Counted from the first letter of the stretch, positions 17,264 through 26,198 are shown. The stretch is 64,000 bases of DNA from Novosphingobium olei (GCF_012927405.1 NZ_JABBGM010000003.1:124001-188000); one strand, 5' to 3'. Notes: generated by a model not told the origin, from the letters alone. Made by a program: numbers and translations.

Positions 17264-18786
17264 GCCTCGGGCCCTTGCGCGAGTTCGGCGGCGAGCGCAA
17301 CGCGATCGAGCTTGCCGTTGGGGCTGACCGGCATGACATCGCGCCAGTGGACGTGGCGCGGCACCATGAAATTGGGCAGCGAACGCGCCAGCGCCGTGAT
17401 GAGCGCCGGCGTATCGGCCTCGCCCGTGGCCCGCGCGACGAGGTGGATCGCTTGGCCCAGCTGCGGATCGGGAAGCCCGAGTGCCACCGCCTCGGCCACC
17501 AGCCCGGTTGCGACGGCGGCTTCCTCCACCTCCTGCGGGCTGACCCGGTTGCCACTGGTCTTGATCATGGCATCGCGCCGGCCGACGAAGTGCAGCAGAC
17601 CCTGCGCGTCGCGCCGCACACGGTCGCCCGACCACACCGCCATGCCGCCCATTACCGAGAACGCGGGCGCCGGTTTGAAACGCTCGGCAGTGCGCTCCGC
17701 ATCCTGCCAGTAGCCCTGGGCGACGAGCGGCCCGGCATGGACCAGTTCGCCCTCCTCGTCCGGGCCCGCCGCACGGCCGTCATCGGTCACGACCAGGATT
17801 TCCGCAAAGGGAATGGCCGTGCCGATCGAGGTCGGGTGCGCATCGACCAGCGCGGGATCGAGGAAGGTCGACCGGAAGGCTTCGGTCAGGCCGTACATCG
17901 GGTAGAGATCGGCCTGCGGGAACGTGCGGCGCAAGGCTGCGACAAGCGACGGCGTCAGCGCGCCGCCGCTGTTGGTTAGCCGCCGCAGCTTCGCCGCGAT
18001 CTCCGCCGGCCACTGGAGTTCGACCAGTTGCAGCCACAGCGGCGGTACCGCGGCGATGGTCGTGATGCCGTGCCGATCCACCGCCTTCATCACGTCGCGC
18101 GGCATCAGGTAGTCGAGCGGGACCACACTGCCGCCGGCATGCCAGGTCGAAAGCAGCTGGTTCTGGCCGTAGTCGAAGGCGAACGGCAGGACCGCGAGCA
18201 CGCGATCCGACGGCGCGATCTTGAGATAATGGGCAACGCTTGCCGCCCCCAGCCATAGATTGGCGTTGGACAGCATCACCCCCTTGGGGCGCCCGGTCGA
18301 TCCGCTGGTATAGAGGATAGCGGCCAGTGCGTCATCCTCAGTATCTGACGGAGGAAGCGGAGTCAGGTCACTGATTTCAGACCAGATCGCCGCTTCATCG
18401 CAAAGCGACGCATGGTTCGCGTCGCCCGGCTCCAGGCTGGTCAGGCGGCCTGCATTGGCAATGAGCAGGCGCGTACCGCTATCGGCCAGAATGTGCGCGA
18501 CCTGCGCGCGCTTGAGCAGCGGATTGATCGGCACATGCACCAGCCCGGCACGGACGGCGGCGAGCGGCGCGAGGCACGTCAGCTCGCCCTTGCCCGCCCA
18601 GGTTGCAATGCGTTCACCCTTCGCTGATACCTTGCCGCGCAGCCAGGCGGCGAGCTGTCCGACGCGGGCATCGAGCTCTGCGTAAGTGAGCGTGCCCGAA
18701 CGAAGCACCAGCGCGGGCGCGCCAGCCTCGCCGCGCAGGGGCAGATGGTCGAGCGGGCGAACGATGGCGTCGGGTTCAGCGGTCAC
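17260..18786 (-). CDS. Acyl-CoA/ACP ligase (AMP-forming), exosortase A system-associated
   Basis: 508 residues from a GTG at 18786; a longer frame to 19149 is antisense to the divergent gene and is rejected. ANL-family motifs are LYTSGSTGRPKGVML (residues about 158-172), YGLTEAFRST, SGDRVRRD and NGKLDR near the C-terminus. It fits the exosortase A-associated AMP ligase family (TIGR03098 type). It should activate a carboxylic or amino acid, plausibly loading the acyl carrier protein at 19894-20163. It is transcribed with the decarboxylase and divergently from the FemAB-like gene. Confidence 0.88.
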   Translation of the reverse strand: MTAEPDAIVRPLDHLPLRGEAGAPALVLRSGTLTYAELDARVGQLAAWLRGKVSAKGERIATWAGKGELTCLAPLAAVRAGLVHVPINPLLKRAQVAHILADSGTRLLIANAGRLTSLEPGDANHASLCDEAAIWSEISDLTPLPPSDTEDDALAAILYTSGSTGRPKGVMLSNANLWLGAASVAHYLKIAPSDRVLAVLPFAFDYGQNQLLSTWHAGGSVVPLDYLMPRDVMKAVDRHGITTIAAVPPLWLQLVELQWPAEIAAKLRRLTNSGGALTPSLVAALRRTFPQADLYPMYGLTEAFRSTFLDPALVDAHPTSIGTAIPFAEILVVTDDGRAAGPDEEGELVHAGPLVAQGYWQDAERTAERFKPAPAFSVMGGMAVWSGDRVRRDAQGLLHFVGRRDAMIKTSGNRVSPQEVEEAAVATGLVAEAVALGLPDPQLGQAIHLVARATGEADTPALITALARSLPNFMVPRHVHWRDVMPVSPNGKLDRVALAAELAQGPEA

Positions 18787-18840
18787 GCGGGGATTACCTT
18801 GGTGGCTCTGGTCAGTCGCAGGCAAAGGCGGAAGGGCAAT

Positions 18841-19854
18841 TTGGCGATCCGGGTCTATCACGTCGATCTGCGCGAAGCGCAAGCCGATCCGGCGCTCGCC
18901 GCGCTGTTCGCGAGATCGGACACGAGCGCGCCGTTCGACCGGCTGGACTGGCTTCGCCTGCTGGCCGAGACGTGCTTTGCGCAAGGCCGGTGCTTCCTCG
19001 CCGTGGCGCGCGAAGGCGATCGGATCGTGGCCCTGCCCTTGCGCGAAACGGCGTTCGGGTTCGCGCAACTGGGCAACTGGTACAGCTTCTTCATCCGCCC
19101 GCTCGGGCGCGATGTGGACTTGCTGTCCGCACTCGCCGCCAGCTTGCACCGGCCGCTGCGGCTTTACCCTATGCTGCAGGAGGACGCCGAAGCGATGGCC
19201 GGGGCGCTGCGATCGCAGGGCTGGCTCGGCAACATCGAAGTGTGTGATTTCAACTATTATTGCGACATAACCTCATCCTGTTTCGAGGATTGGTGGCGCG
19301 CACGCCCCGGTGCGTTGCGTGCCACGGTGCGCCGAAAGGGGCGCGACTGTGCGGTCGATCTTCAGGTGCTTTCGCAATTCAGCGATGACGCGTGGGACGC
19401 GTACGAAACAGTCTATCAGCGCAGCTGGAAGCCCGCCGAAGGCAACCCCGCGTTCCTGCGCCGCTTTGCCGAAGCGGAAGGCGCTGCTGGTGCACTCCGG
19501 CTGGGCATCGCGCGGATCGATGGCGAACCCGTCGCCGCGCAGTTCTGGACGATCGAGGGCGGCACTGCATGGATCCACAAGCTGGCCCACGACGAACGGC
19601 ACAAGGCCCGCTCCCCGGGCACGTTACTTGCTCAAGCAATGTTTTCCCATGCGATCGACGTCGACAAGGTATCGCGGATCGACTTCGGAACCGGCGCGGA
19701 TGCCTACAAGCGGGACTGGATGGATGCGGTCCGCCCACTATACAGGATTGAATTTCATAGACTATCTTCGCCATCCAGCTGGCCCCGCCTCGCACGGCTG
19801 GCTCTGCGCGGATGGATCAAGCGCCCCCTTGTTTTGCCGGGTTCCACTGGTTAG
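18841..19854 (+). CDS. FemAB/GNAT-type acyltransferase of the EPS locus
   Basis: About 337 residues if the TTG at 18841 is used, which has GGAAGGG just upstream. Earlier in-frame codons from 18745 would overlap the divergent ligase start. The fold is the acetyltransferase_6/FemAB type: ALRATVRRKGRD, AYETVYQRSWKP, GEPVAAQFWTIEGG, AWIHKLAHDE and the terminal DFGTGADAYKRDW. It is distinct from the FemAB protein at 7594-8640. It forms a plus-strand operon with the acyl carrier protein and two hydrolases. It may transfer the activated acyl group from the carrier protein; that is inference. The start is uncertain. Confidence 0.8.
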   Translation: MAIRVYHVDLREAQADPALAALFARSDTSAPFDRLDWLRLLAETCFAQGRCFLAVAREGDRIVALPLRETAFGFAQLGNWYSFFIRPLGRDVDLLSALAASLHRPLRLYPMLQEDAEAMAGALRSQGWLGNIEVCDFNYYCDITSSCFEDWWRARPGALRATVRRKGRDCAVDLQVLSQFSDDAWDAYETVYQRSWKPAEGNPAFLRRFAEAEGAAGALRLGIARIDGEPVAAQFWTIEGGTAWIHKLAHDERHKARSPGTLLAQAMFSHAIDVDKVSRIDFGTGADAYKRDWMDAVRPLYRIEFHRLSSPSSWPRLARLALRGWIKRPLVLPGSTG

Positions 19855-19893
19855 AGGCCGGAAAAACAGCGATTTCGTGCGGGAGCAGTGAGG

Positions 19894-20163
19894 GTGAGCG
19901 CTTTGGCCAGTGACGATACCGACGACCGGCTGCGTGCCATCCTGCGCGACGTGCTTGGGCTGAATGCCGATACCGTCGCCAGCTTCGACGCCGATACCGC
20001 GCTGTTCGGCGCCATCCCCGAACTCGATTCGATGGCGGTGGCCGGCCTGCTGACCGAGATCGAGGATCGCTTCGGCATCGTCATCGACGACGACGACATC
20101 GATGGCGAGGTGCTGGAAACCTACGGCAACCTTCTCGCCTTCACGGCGGCGCGCCTCGGCTAG
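19894..20163 (+). CDS. Acyl carrier protein of the exosortase A locus
   Basis: About 89 residues. A GTG at 19894 is preferred because GGGAG lies eight bases upstream; a GTG at 19888 is the alternative. It is an acidic four-helix carrier protein with the phosphopantetheine attachment site in ELDSMAVAGLL (Ser46). It lies 39 bases after the FemAB/GNAT gene and near the divergent AMP ligase. The simplest reading is that the ligase loads this carrier and the transferase unloads it. Confidence 0.88.
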   Translation: MSALASDDTDDRLRAILRDVLGLNADTVASFDADTALFGAIPELDSMAVAGLLTEIEDRFGIVIDDDDIDGEVLETYGNLLAFTAARLG

Positions 20164-20233
20164 AAGCGTCCCGAAACCGGACCATTGCGCTGACGACACT
20201 GCGGGCGCTTTGCGCTATCGCAGGTGCCTCGTC

Positions 20234-20902
20234 ATGGAATTCTGCGCGACCTGGACCTGCCCCGGCCCCGACGGCCCCATTCATGAGCATGCGGCCGCCT
20301 TCGATCGGGGCCGCGAACGCCGCGTGCTGATCGTGCCTGCGCTGTTCGAGGAGCAGAACCGCACCCGTCGGCTGCTGGTCGAAACGATGCGGCGGCTCGA
20401 TGCGGCGGGCCTCGACAGCTTCCTGCCAGACCTGCCCGGCTGCAACGAAAGTCCGCAGGATTTTGCGCACCAGAGCCTTCATGCCTGGCGCCGGGCGATG
20501 GCCGACGCGACCGCACAGTTCGCCGCCACGCAAGTCCTCGCCGTGCGCGGCGGGGCGCTGGTCTTTCCCGCGCACCTGCCCGGCCACGTGCTCGAACCGG
20601 TCAAGGGCGCGTCACTGCTGCGTCACCTGCTGCGCGCGCGCGTGATCTCAGGGCGCGAGGCGGGCGAGCAGCTTACGATCGAGGGCCTGCTCGACCAGGG
20701 CCGCGAGCATGGCCTGATCCTTGCCGGCTATCGCTTCAACCCGGCGATGATCGCCGGGCTGGAAGGCGCCCTTCCCGCGCATGAAGGCCAGCGCACGATC
20801 CTGCTGTCCGAGCTGGGCGGCGGCGCGGCGCTATGGACACGCGCCGAACCCGGCGAGGATGCTGCGCAGGCTGCTGCACTTGCCCGGATCGTTGCGGCAT
20901 GA
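20234..20902 (+). CDS. Exosortase A system-associated hydrolase 2
   Basis: 222 residues from the ATG at 20234. It resembles the alpha/beta-hydrolase-like family found next to XrtA loci (TIGR03101 type), with VLIVPALFEEQNRTRRLL near the N-terminus and FLPDLPGCNES. The usual nucleophile elbow (G-x-S-x-G) is replaced by LAVRGGALV, so catalytic activity is doubtful. It ends in a four-base overlap with the next hydrolase, suggesting the two act together. The function is unknown. Confidence 0.82.
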   Translation: MEFCATWTCPGPDGPIHEHAAAFDRGRERRVLIVPALFEEQNRTRRLLVETMRRLDAAGLDSFLPDLPGCNESPQDFAHQSLHAWRRAMADATAQFAATQVLAVRGGALVFPAHLPGHVLEPVKGASLLRHLLRARVISGREAGEQLTIEGLLDQGREHGLILAGYRFNPAMIAGLEGALPAHEGQRTILLSELGGGAALWTRAEPGEDAAQAAALARIVAA

Positions 20903-21687
20903 TGCGCCGGCATCTGGGCTTTGCCTGCGAAGGGGCACAGCTTGTCGGCACGCTCGACACGCCGAGCGCAGCCGGGACAACGGGGCTGCTGGTGGTTTCG
21001 GGCGGCAATGAAATCCGCAGCGGCGCCTTTGCCGGCATGGCGCGGCTGACCGCGCAGCTGGCGCGCGAGGAAGGCGTGCCCTGCTTCCGCTTCGACCGGC
21101 GCGGCGTGGGCGAAAGCGAGGGCGAGAACCACGGCTACCGCTCGAGCGCGCCCGACATCGCCGCAGCGCTCGTCGCGTTCCGGCAGGCTGCGCCGCATCT
21201 CAGGCGGGTGATCGGCTTCGGCATCTGCGACGCCGCCAGCGCGCTGGCACTGTTTGGCGGCGATGCCGGTCTGGACGGGCTGGTCCTCGCCAACCCGTGG
21301 ACGCGCGACGATGCCGAAGAGGCTGCTGGCGCGCTGCCGGCAGGCGCCCTGTGGCGGCGCTATATTGGCAAGCTGGCCCGCCCGGACGAATGGCGGCGGC
21401 TGTTGAGCGGGGGCGTCAGCATTGCCAGCATGGCGCGCGACGTGGGCGGCGCCGCAAGGGCACCGCGCGCCTCAGCGCTGGTGCGCGAGATGGACGAAGC
21501 CTTGTCGCGCTTTGCCGGACCAGTCTCGATCCTGCTGGCCGAAGGCGACCGAACCGCCCAGCTGTTCGAGGCGGCTTGGCCACGCACGGACCAACGCATC
21601 GCCCGGCACGCCAGCGCCGGACACGCCTTTGACAGCGAACCGGCGCGCGATTGGCTGATCGCGCGCCTGCGGGAAGCCCTGGCCTAG
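20899..21687 (+). CDS. Exosortase A system-associated hydrolase 1
   Basis: 262 residues from the ATG at 20899; a second ATG follows directly. It is an alpha/beta hydrolase with the family signatures GGNEIRSGAF, FDRRGVGESEGEN and GFGICDAASAL, where a Cys takes the usual nucleophile place, and an AGHAF histidine near the end (TIGR03100 type). It is translationally coupled to hydrolase 2 and ends the plus-strand half of the EPS locus. A thioesterase or editing role with the carrier protein is possible but not shown. Confidence 0.85.
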   Translation: MMRRHLGFACEGAQLVGTLDTPSAAGTTGLLVVSGGNEIRSGAFAGMARLTAQLAREEGVPCFRFDRRGVGESEGENHGYRSSAPDIAAALVAFRQAAPHLRRVIGFGICDAASALALFGGDAGLDGLVLANPWTRDDAEEAAGALPAGALWRRYIGKLARPDEWRRLLSGGVSIASMARDVGGAARAPRASALVREMDEALSRFAGPVSILLAEGDRTAQLFEAAWPRTDQRIARHASAGHAFDSEPARDWLIARLREALA

Positions 21688-21694
21688 GGGCCGG

Positions 21695-22669
21695 TTATTC
21701 GGCCGCTTCGGCCTGGTGCGCGGCGAAGTCGAGCTCGGCCAGGAAACGCTCGGCATCGAGCGCGGCCATACAGCCCGTGCCGGCGGCGGTCACCGCCTGG
21801 CGATAGGTGTGGTCCATCACGTCACCGCAGGCGAACACGCCGGGGATCGCGGTCTTTGGCGTGCCCGGCTGGACGACGATATAGCCGCTCTCGTCCAGCT
21901 CGAGCTTGCCCTTGAACAGTTCGGTCGCCGGCGCATGGCCGATGGCGACGAACGCACCGTCGGTCGCGAGCGACGACTTCTCGCCGGTTACGGTGTCGAC
22001 TAGCTCGACTGCCTGCAGGCCGCCACCGCCAAGGTCGCCCGAAAAGCTCTCGACCGCCTTGTTCCACAGCACCTTGACGTTGGGGTGCGCGAACAGGCGA
22101 TCTTGCAGAATCTTCTCGGCGCGCAGGCTGTCGCGGCGATGGATCAGCGTGACGTCGGGTGAGTGGTTGGTGAGGTAGAGCGCCTCTTCCACCGCGGTGT
22201 TGCCGCCGCCGATGACCACGACCTTCTTGCCGCGATAGAAGAAGCCGTCGCACGTGGCGCACGCCGAAACGCCCTTGCCCGAAAATTCGACTTCGCCCGA
22301 AACGCCAAGCCACTTGGCCTGTGCGCCGGTGGCGATGACCAGGACATCGCCTTCGTACACATCGCCGCTGTCGCCGATGGCGCGGAAGGGCGAACCATCC
22401 AGGCTGACTTCCAGGATCGTGTCCCACATCATCCGCGTGCCGACGTGCTCCGCCTGGGCTTGCATTTCCTGCATGAGCCACGGGCCCTGGATCACGTCGC
22501 GGAAGCCCGGGTAATTCTCAACATCGGTGGTGATGGTCAGCTGGCCACCGGGCTGCAGACCCTGCACCACGATCGGCTGCATGCCCGCGCGCGCGCCATA
22601 GATCGCGGCGGAAAGGCCGGCGGGGCCGGAACCGATGATGAGCATGCGGGTCTTGTGCGTCGTCGCCAT
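21695..22669 (-). CDS. trxB: Thioredoxin-disulfide reductase
   Basis: 324 residues from the ATG at 22669; the longer frame to 22756 lacks support. The FAD-binding GSGPAGLSAAIYGAR, the redox pair in SACATCDGFF (Cys137, Cys140), the NADPH-binding VVIGGGNTAVEEAL and the closing GVFACGDVMDHTYRQAVTAAGTG identify TrxB. It reduces thioredoxin with NADPH in the cytoplasm. It converges with the EPS hydrolase gene (seven-base gap) and is divergent from the exported barrel-like protein. Confidence 0.96.
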   Translation of the reverse strand: MATTHKTRMLIIGSGPAGLSAAIYGARAGMQPIVVQGLQPGGQLTITTDVENYPGFRDVIQGPWLMQEMQAQAEHVGTRMMWDTILEVSLDGSPFRAIGDSGDVYEGDVLVIATGAQAKWLGVSGEVEFSGKGVSACATCDGFFYRGKKVVVIGGGNTAVEEALYLTNHSPDVTLIHRRDSLRAEKILQDRLFAHPNVKVLWNKAVESFSGDLGGGGLQAVELVDTVTGEKSSLATDGAFVAIGHAPATELFKGKLELDESGYIVVQPGTPKTAIPGVFACGDVMDHTYRQAVTAAGTGCMAALDAERFLAELDFAAHQAEAAE

Positions 22670-22786
22670 GAAGGGTCCTCCAGTCGAGGGCCGAGATAGA
22701 ATCTGCGCGGGCAGATTACGAGTCCGCGGCCGCAGTTTTCCCTTGTTTGATCCCAAGCAATGTTTGTGTCGGAATCTTTCTGCATT

Positions 22787-22811
22787 GCTAATGCGAGTTT
22801 ATCGCATTAGC
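22787..22811. repeat. Perfect 10-bp inverted repeat in the trxB/barrel divergent region
   Basis: Arms GCTAATGCGA (22787-22796) and TCGCATTAGC (22802-22811) around GTTTA. The centre lies about 38 bases before the ATG of the exported protein gene (22837) and about 130 bases from the trxB start. It could be an operator for a dimeric regulator or a 5' UTR hairpin of the downstream gene. There is no T-tract, so it is not a terminator. Confidence 0.6.
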
Positions 22812-22836
22812 CGGCGTGCGGGGCGATGGGGGGAAC

Positions 22837-23577
22837 ATGAACATCTTGAATTCGATCGTGCGCGCTGCGCTCACCCTGTCGCTGGCGCTGCCATCGGCGG
22901 TGGCCTTCGCCGCGCCGGGCACCGGCGACGAAGTCTATGGTGCGACGACCGAGGCCGGAAAGGTTGAGCTGGAATCGCGCTATGGCCGGCTGATGGGCGG
23001 CGCCGATGCCGGCGAAGATGCGCTCAAGCTCGAAGCCGCCTACTCGCCCTCCTCGCGCTTGCGCTTGGGTGCGCAAGTCGAGCTCGAACGCGAACCTTCG
23101 GGCCCGCGCAAGGCCGAAGCGATGAGCTTCGAAGCGATATACGGCCTCGGCCGCGTCGCAGGCATCGATGTCGCCGTCTATGGCGAATATGAAGTCGGCC
23201 TGCTGCACGAAACGCCCGATGCGCTCGAAGGCAAGATCCTGCTGCAGCGCAAGGCCGGACCGTTCGACGCGCGGCTCAACCTGATCTTCCAGAAGGCGCT
23301 GGCCACGGGCGAGCGCGTGCAACTGGGCTATGCCGCGTCGGCCGACTACGCCGTGGCGGGCGACGAAGTCCGGCTGGGCCTGGCCGCGTTCGGCGACCTG
23401 GGCGATTTCCGCCGGTTCGCGCCGCATGCCGAACATTTCCTCGGCCCGGTGGTCAAGGGTGAGGTCGAAGGCCTGGGGCCCGAGATCGCGATCGAAGCCG
23501 GCTATCTCTTCGCCATCGACAAGGCGCGCGACGATACCCGGGGCCAGCTGCGGCTGCTGCTCGAAGTGGAGTTCTGA
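22837..23577 (+). CDS. Exported protein, probably outer-membrane barrel, unknown function
   Basis: 246 residues from the ATG at 22837, which has GGGGGGA upstream; a GTG at 22816 is possible. A clear signal peptide (ALTLSLALPSAVAFA) leads into alternating strands such as LRLGAQVELERE, VAVYGEYEVGLL and RLGLAAFGDLG. The chain ends in LLLEVEF with a terminal Phe, as in outer-membrane barrels. I do not recognise the family. It is a single gene, divergent from trxB, with a hairpin or operator in front. Confidence 0.75.
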   Translation: MNILNSIVRAALTLSLALPSAVAFAAPGTGDEVYGATTEAGKVELESRYGRLMGGADAGEDALKLEAAYSPSSRLRLGAQVELEREPSGPRKAEAMSFEAIYGLGRVAGIDVAVYGEYEVGLLHETPDALEGKILLQRKAGPFDARLNLIFQKALATGERVQLGYAASADYAVAGDEVRLGLAAFGDLGDFRRFAPHAEHFLGPVVKGEVEGLGPEIAIEAGYLFAIDKARDDTRGQLRLLLEVEF

Positions 23578-23586
23578 AAAAGGAAC

Positions 23587-23611
23587 GGGCGGCCGCTTAC
23601 CGCAGCCGCCC
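23587..23611. terminator. Possible terminator between convergent genes
   Basis: Arms GGGCGGC (23587-23593) and GCCGCCC (23605-23611) lie in the 56-base gap between two convergent genes. The T-runs on either side are weak. Confidence 0.35.
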
Positions 23612-23633
23612 ATTCCGATTCGGAGAAGAAGCC

Positions 23634-24068
23634 TTATTCCGCGAACACGATCCTGTAGGCGCGGTAGGTGAACTTCCAGGCCCCGTCGATCCGGCGCAGC
23701 CGATCGTCGTAGCGGCCGTTATTGTAGACGCGCTTTCCCGTCTGGGGGTCGTCGTAGATCTCTATGGTATAAGCAACGGCCGTGGCCTCGTCGCCATCCA
23801 CCTCGATCGATCCGGGCTGCATGAAGTAGATCATTGGCCGGGTCATGTTGTCGAGGCCATAGGCCTTCATCGATTCGACCCAGCCGGCGACGATCGTCTC
23901 GCGGCCCATGAACACCCCCAGATCAGGGTATTCGGGCAGTTCCCATTGCGCGTCCTCGGCCCAGATCGAGCCCCACAGCGCGGCGTCCTTCGTCATCACG
24001 CCGTGCGCGTGCGTATCCATCAGTTCGCGGATCGCGGTGCGGTCCTCGATCGGGCCGGTAAACGGCAT
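23634..24068 (-). CDS. SnoaL/NTF2-like protein of Rieske cassette A
   Basis: 144 residues. The pattern GPIEDRTAIRELMDTHAHG, AEDAQWELP and the final NNGRYDDRLRRIDGAWKFTYRAYRIVF is that of the SnoaL-like NTF2 superfamily, whose members are isomerases, dehydratases or accessory subunits. It is the third gene of a minus-strand operon with a Rieske oxygenase and an SDR (15-base gap). A second SnoaL-like gene sits in cassette B (29093-29533). In ring-hydroxylating systems the beta subunit has the same fold, so an accessory role to the oxygenase is conceivable. Confidence 0.8.
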   Translation of the reverse strand: MPFTGPIEDRTAIRELMDTHAHGVMTKDAALWGSIWAEDAQWELPEYPDLGVFMGRETIVAGWVESMKAYGLDNMTRPMIYFMQPGSIEVDGDEATAVAYTIEIYDDPQTGKRVYNNGRYDDRLRRIDGAWKFTYRAYRIVFAE

Positions 24069-24083
24069 GGCTTTGCTCCTCCC

Positions 24084-24764
24084 TTACCAGGCGTGCGGTT
24101 CGCCGTTCCACTTGAGGAAATCGCCCGAGGTTTCGAGCGTCCAGTCGGCGGCCACCTTGCGGATGCCGGCAGCGGATTCGGTGGGCGTGATGTCGGCGCC
24201 GGCGCCGCCCATGTCGGTCTGCACCCAGCCAGGATGCACCAGCCCGACAATGACGCCCTTGTCCTTGAGATCGATCGCCACCGAGCGCATCAGCCGGTTG
24301 AGCGCGGCCTTCGACGCGGCATAGGCATAGAACCCGCCATAGGGCCAGGTCGACGCGCCGAGCTGGCTGGTGATGTTGATCACCTTGGCACCCTTGCCCA
24401 GGCGCGGCAGGAACGCCTGCAGCACGCGCAAGGGGCCCTGCACCATCACGTTGAACGTATCGTTCCACGCCTGCCAGTCCGCCGTCTCCAGCTCCTTCTC
24501 GGATGAAGGCCCGGTCACGCCGGCGACATTGTAGAGCACGTCGATGGAATCGCTGCCGCTGGCGGCGGCGGCCTTCACCGAAGCATCTTCGGCCACGTCC
24601 ATCGCATGGATCGTCAGCTTGCCGTTCGATGCGGCGGCAAGATCGTTGAGCTGGTCGCTGGCCGAGCGCGCCAGCGCGATCACCTTGTCCCCCGCTTCGA
24701 CGTGCTGGCGCGCGATCTCCAGCCCGATGCCGCGCGCGGCGCCGGTGATTGCTACGGTTGCCAT
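24084..24764 (-). CDS. SDR-family oxidoreductase (C-factor-like)
   Basis: 226 residues. The NAD(P)-binding TGAARGIGLEIARQ and the catalytic YAASK are present; the usual NNAG is YNVAG. The short length and the end GGAGADITPTESAAGIRKV resemble CsgA/C-factor-like SDRs. It lies three bases after the Rieske gene and 15 before the SnoaL gene, so it very probably oxidises or reduces a hydroxyl/keto group on the same compound. The substrate is unknown. Confidence 0.88.
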   Translation of the reverse strand: MATVAITGAARGIGLEIARQHVEAGDKVIALARSASDQLNDLAAASNGKLTIHAMDVAEDASVKAAAASGSDSIDVLYNVAGVTGPSSEKELETADWQAWNDTFNVMVQGPLRVLQAFLPRLGKGAKVINITSQLGASTWPYGGFYAYAASKAALNRLMRSVAIDLKDKGVIVGLVHPGWVQTDMGGAGADITPTESAAGIRKVAADWTLETSGDFLKWNGEPHAW

Positions 24765-24767
24765 GAC

Positions 24768-26108
24768 TTACCTTCTCCCTTCGAGCCAGTCGTTGAGCAC
24801 TTCGTGGAAGAAGCGCACACGGGTTTCCTGTGCCGGCAGGTAGGCGTCTTCATAGCCCTTCGAATGCATGCCGGCCTGCATACCTTCGGCCAGCTCCATG
24901 TCCTGGTAAACTATCTGTCCTGCGAGTTCGGGGATGCCGCGCCCGCCATCGAAATCGCGATGCTCGCAGGTTTCCACCTCGCGCAGCGGCTTTTCGCCGG
25001 CCATGATCGATTGGCAGGTCTCTTGCCCTTCCACCGGGAATGCCATGCACCACAGGTCGAAGAAGCACTTCTCCGGGTCCTCGGGGTGCGGTTCGCTGCG
25101 GAAGAAGATCAGGTTGTCGGGCAGGAAGCTGATCGTCACGTTCGGGAAGATCACCGTGTGCGGGCTGTCGGTGATCTGTTCGTCGTCCATGTCCTTGTAG
25201 TGGACATAGCCCCGCTCCTGCCACAGCCGGCGCTTGGCGGCTTTCAGGTCGAGCCAGCCCTGCATCGCCATGTCTTCGTACGAGGCATAGCTGGACGGAT
25301 CGATATCCCATTGCTGCAGGATCGCCTCGAACGGGTGCGGCACGCCCTCGGGCAGCCGGTCGGACAGCGACGGACGCATCGGCTGCACGGTGCGGCCATG
25401 CCCGCGCGGCCACATTTCGTGGCGTGCGGTGTCGACATCCTGGTCGATCCACGGCGGCACCTGCGGATGCGCGGTGCGGGTGTGGTAGCTTTCCGAGAAG
25501 TTGTCGGTCACGAACTTCCAGTTGGCGTTCAGCGCGATGCGGTACCACGCCACGCGGACCGCGGTGTCCATCGGGTAGTTCTTGTAGAGCTGCGGCATCG
25601 GATCGAGATAGTCGAGCAGCGGCTCGGCTTTGGGGTCCATCGTGTACCACACGAACCCGCCCCATGTGTCGCAGCGCAGTTCCTTCAGGCTGAGCTTTCC
25701 GCACGGATCGCCCTGCGGGAAATCGTGCCCGTCCTGCGCGAACTGCAGCACGCCGTCCTTGCCCCACTTCCAGCCGTGGTACGGGCAGGTGATCGCCTCA
25801 AGCGAGGAGCTTTCCGCAACCATGCGCATGCCACGGTGGCGGCAGGAATTGTAGAAGGCGCGGATCGACCCGTCATCCTGGCGGATGCAGATCACCGATT
25901 CCTTCATGAAGGTGTGGACGAGGAAGTCGCCCGGCTCGGGAATTTCGGCAGTGCGCCCGGCGACATGCCAGATGCGCGACCACAGGCCATCCCACTCCTT
26001 TTGCGCGAATTCCTTCGAATAGTAGCGATCGCCGGTGATCGGATCGCCACGCAGGTTGGCCGGATCGCGGCCATCGAGCGCGGCAAAGCTGGCGCTGTTC
26101 TCGTTCAT
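24768..26108 (-). CDS. Rieske aromatic ring-hydroxylating oxygenase alpha subunit (cassette A)
   Basis: 446 residues. The [2Fe-2S] Rieske ligands are Cys89 and His91 (SCRHRGMRM) and Cys108 and His111 (CPYHGWKW). The mononuclear iron site follows in NWKFVTDNFSESYHTRTAHP (His209, His214). Overall it is of the Ring_hydroxyl_A class that includes aromatic dioxygenases and N- or O-demethylases. No beta subunit, ferredoxin or reductase is encoded nearby, so electrons must come from components elsewhere. It heads an operon with the SDR and SnoaL genes and lies 90 bases after the TetR gene on the same strand. The substrate cannot be told from sequence. Confidence 0.9.
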   Translation of the reverse strand: MNENSASFAALDGRDPANLRGDPITGDRYYSKEFAQKEWDGLWSRIWHVAGRTAEIPEPGDFLVHTFMKESVICIRQDDGSIRAFYNSCRHRGMRMVAESSSLEAITCPYHGWKWGKDGVLQFAQDGHDFPQGDPCGKLSLKELRCDTWGGFVWYTMDPKAEPLLDYLDPMPQLYKNYPMDTAVRVAWYRIALNANWKFVTDNFSESYHTRTAHPQVPPWIDQDVDTARHEMWPRGHGRTVQPMRPSLSDRLPEGVPHPFEAILQQWDIDPSSYASYEDMAMQGWLDLKAAKRRLWQERGYVHYKDMDDEQITDSPHTVIFPNVTISFLPDNLIFFRSEPHPEDPEKCFFDLWCMAFPVEGQETCQSIMAGEKPLREVETCEHRDFDGGRGIPELAGQIVYQDMELAEGMQAGMHSKGYEDAYLPAQETRVRFFHEVLNDWLEGRR

Positions 26109-26198
26109 CGTCGTCTCCCGCCCGTCCGTCTGCTGCGGATGCCGTGGGCCAAGCTGTGGCCCAGCGGTGCACGGCGGGATACTGGCAGAAGAACCAGA

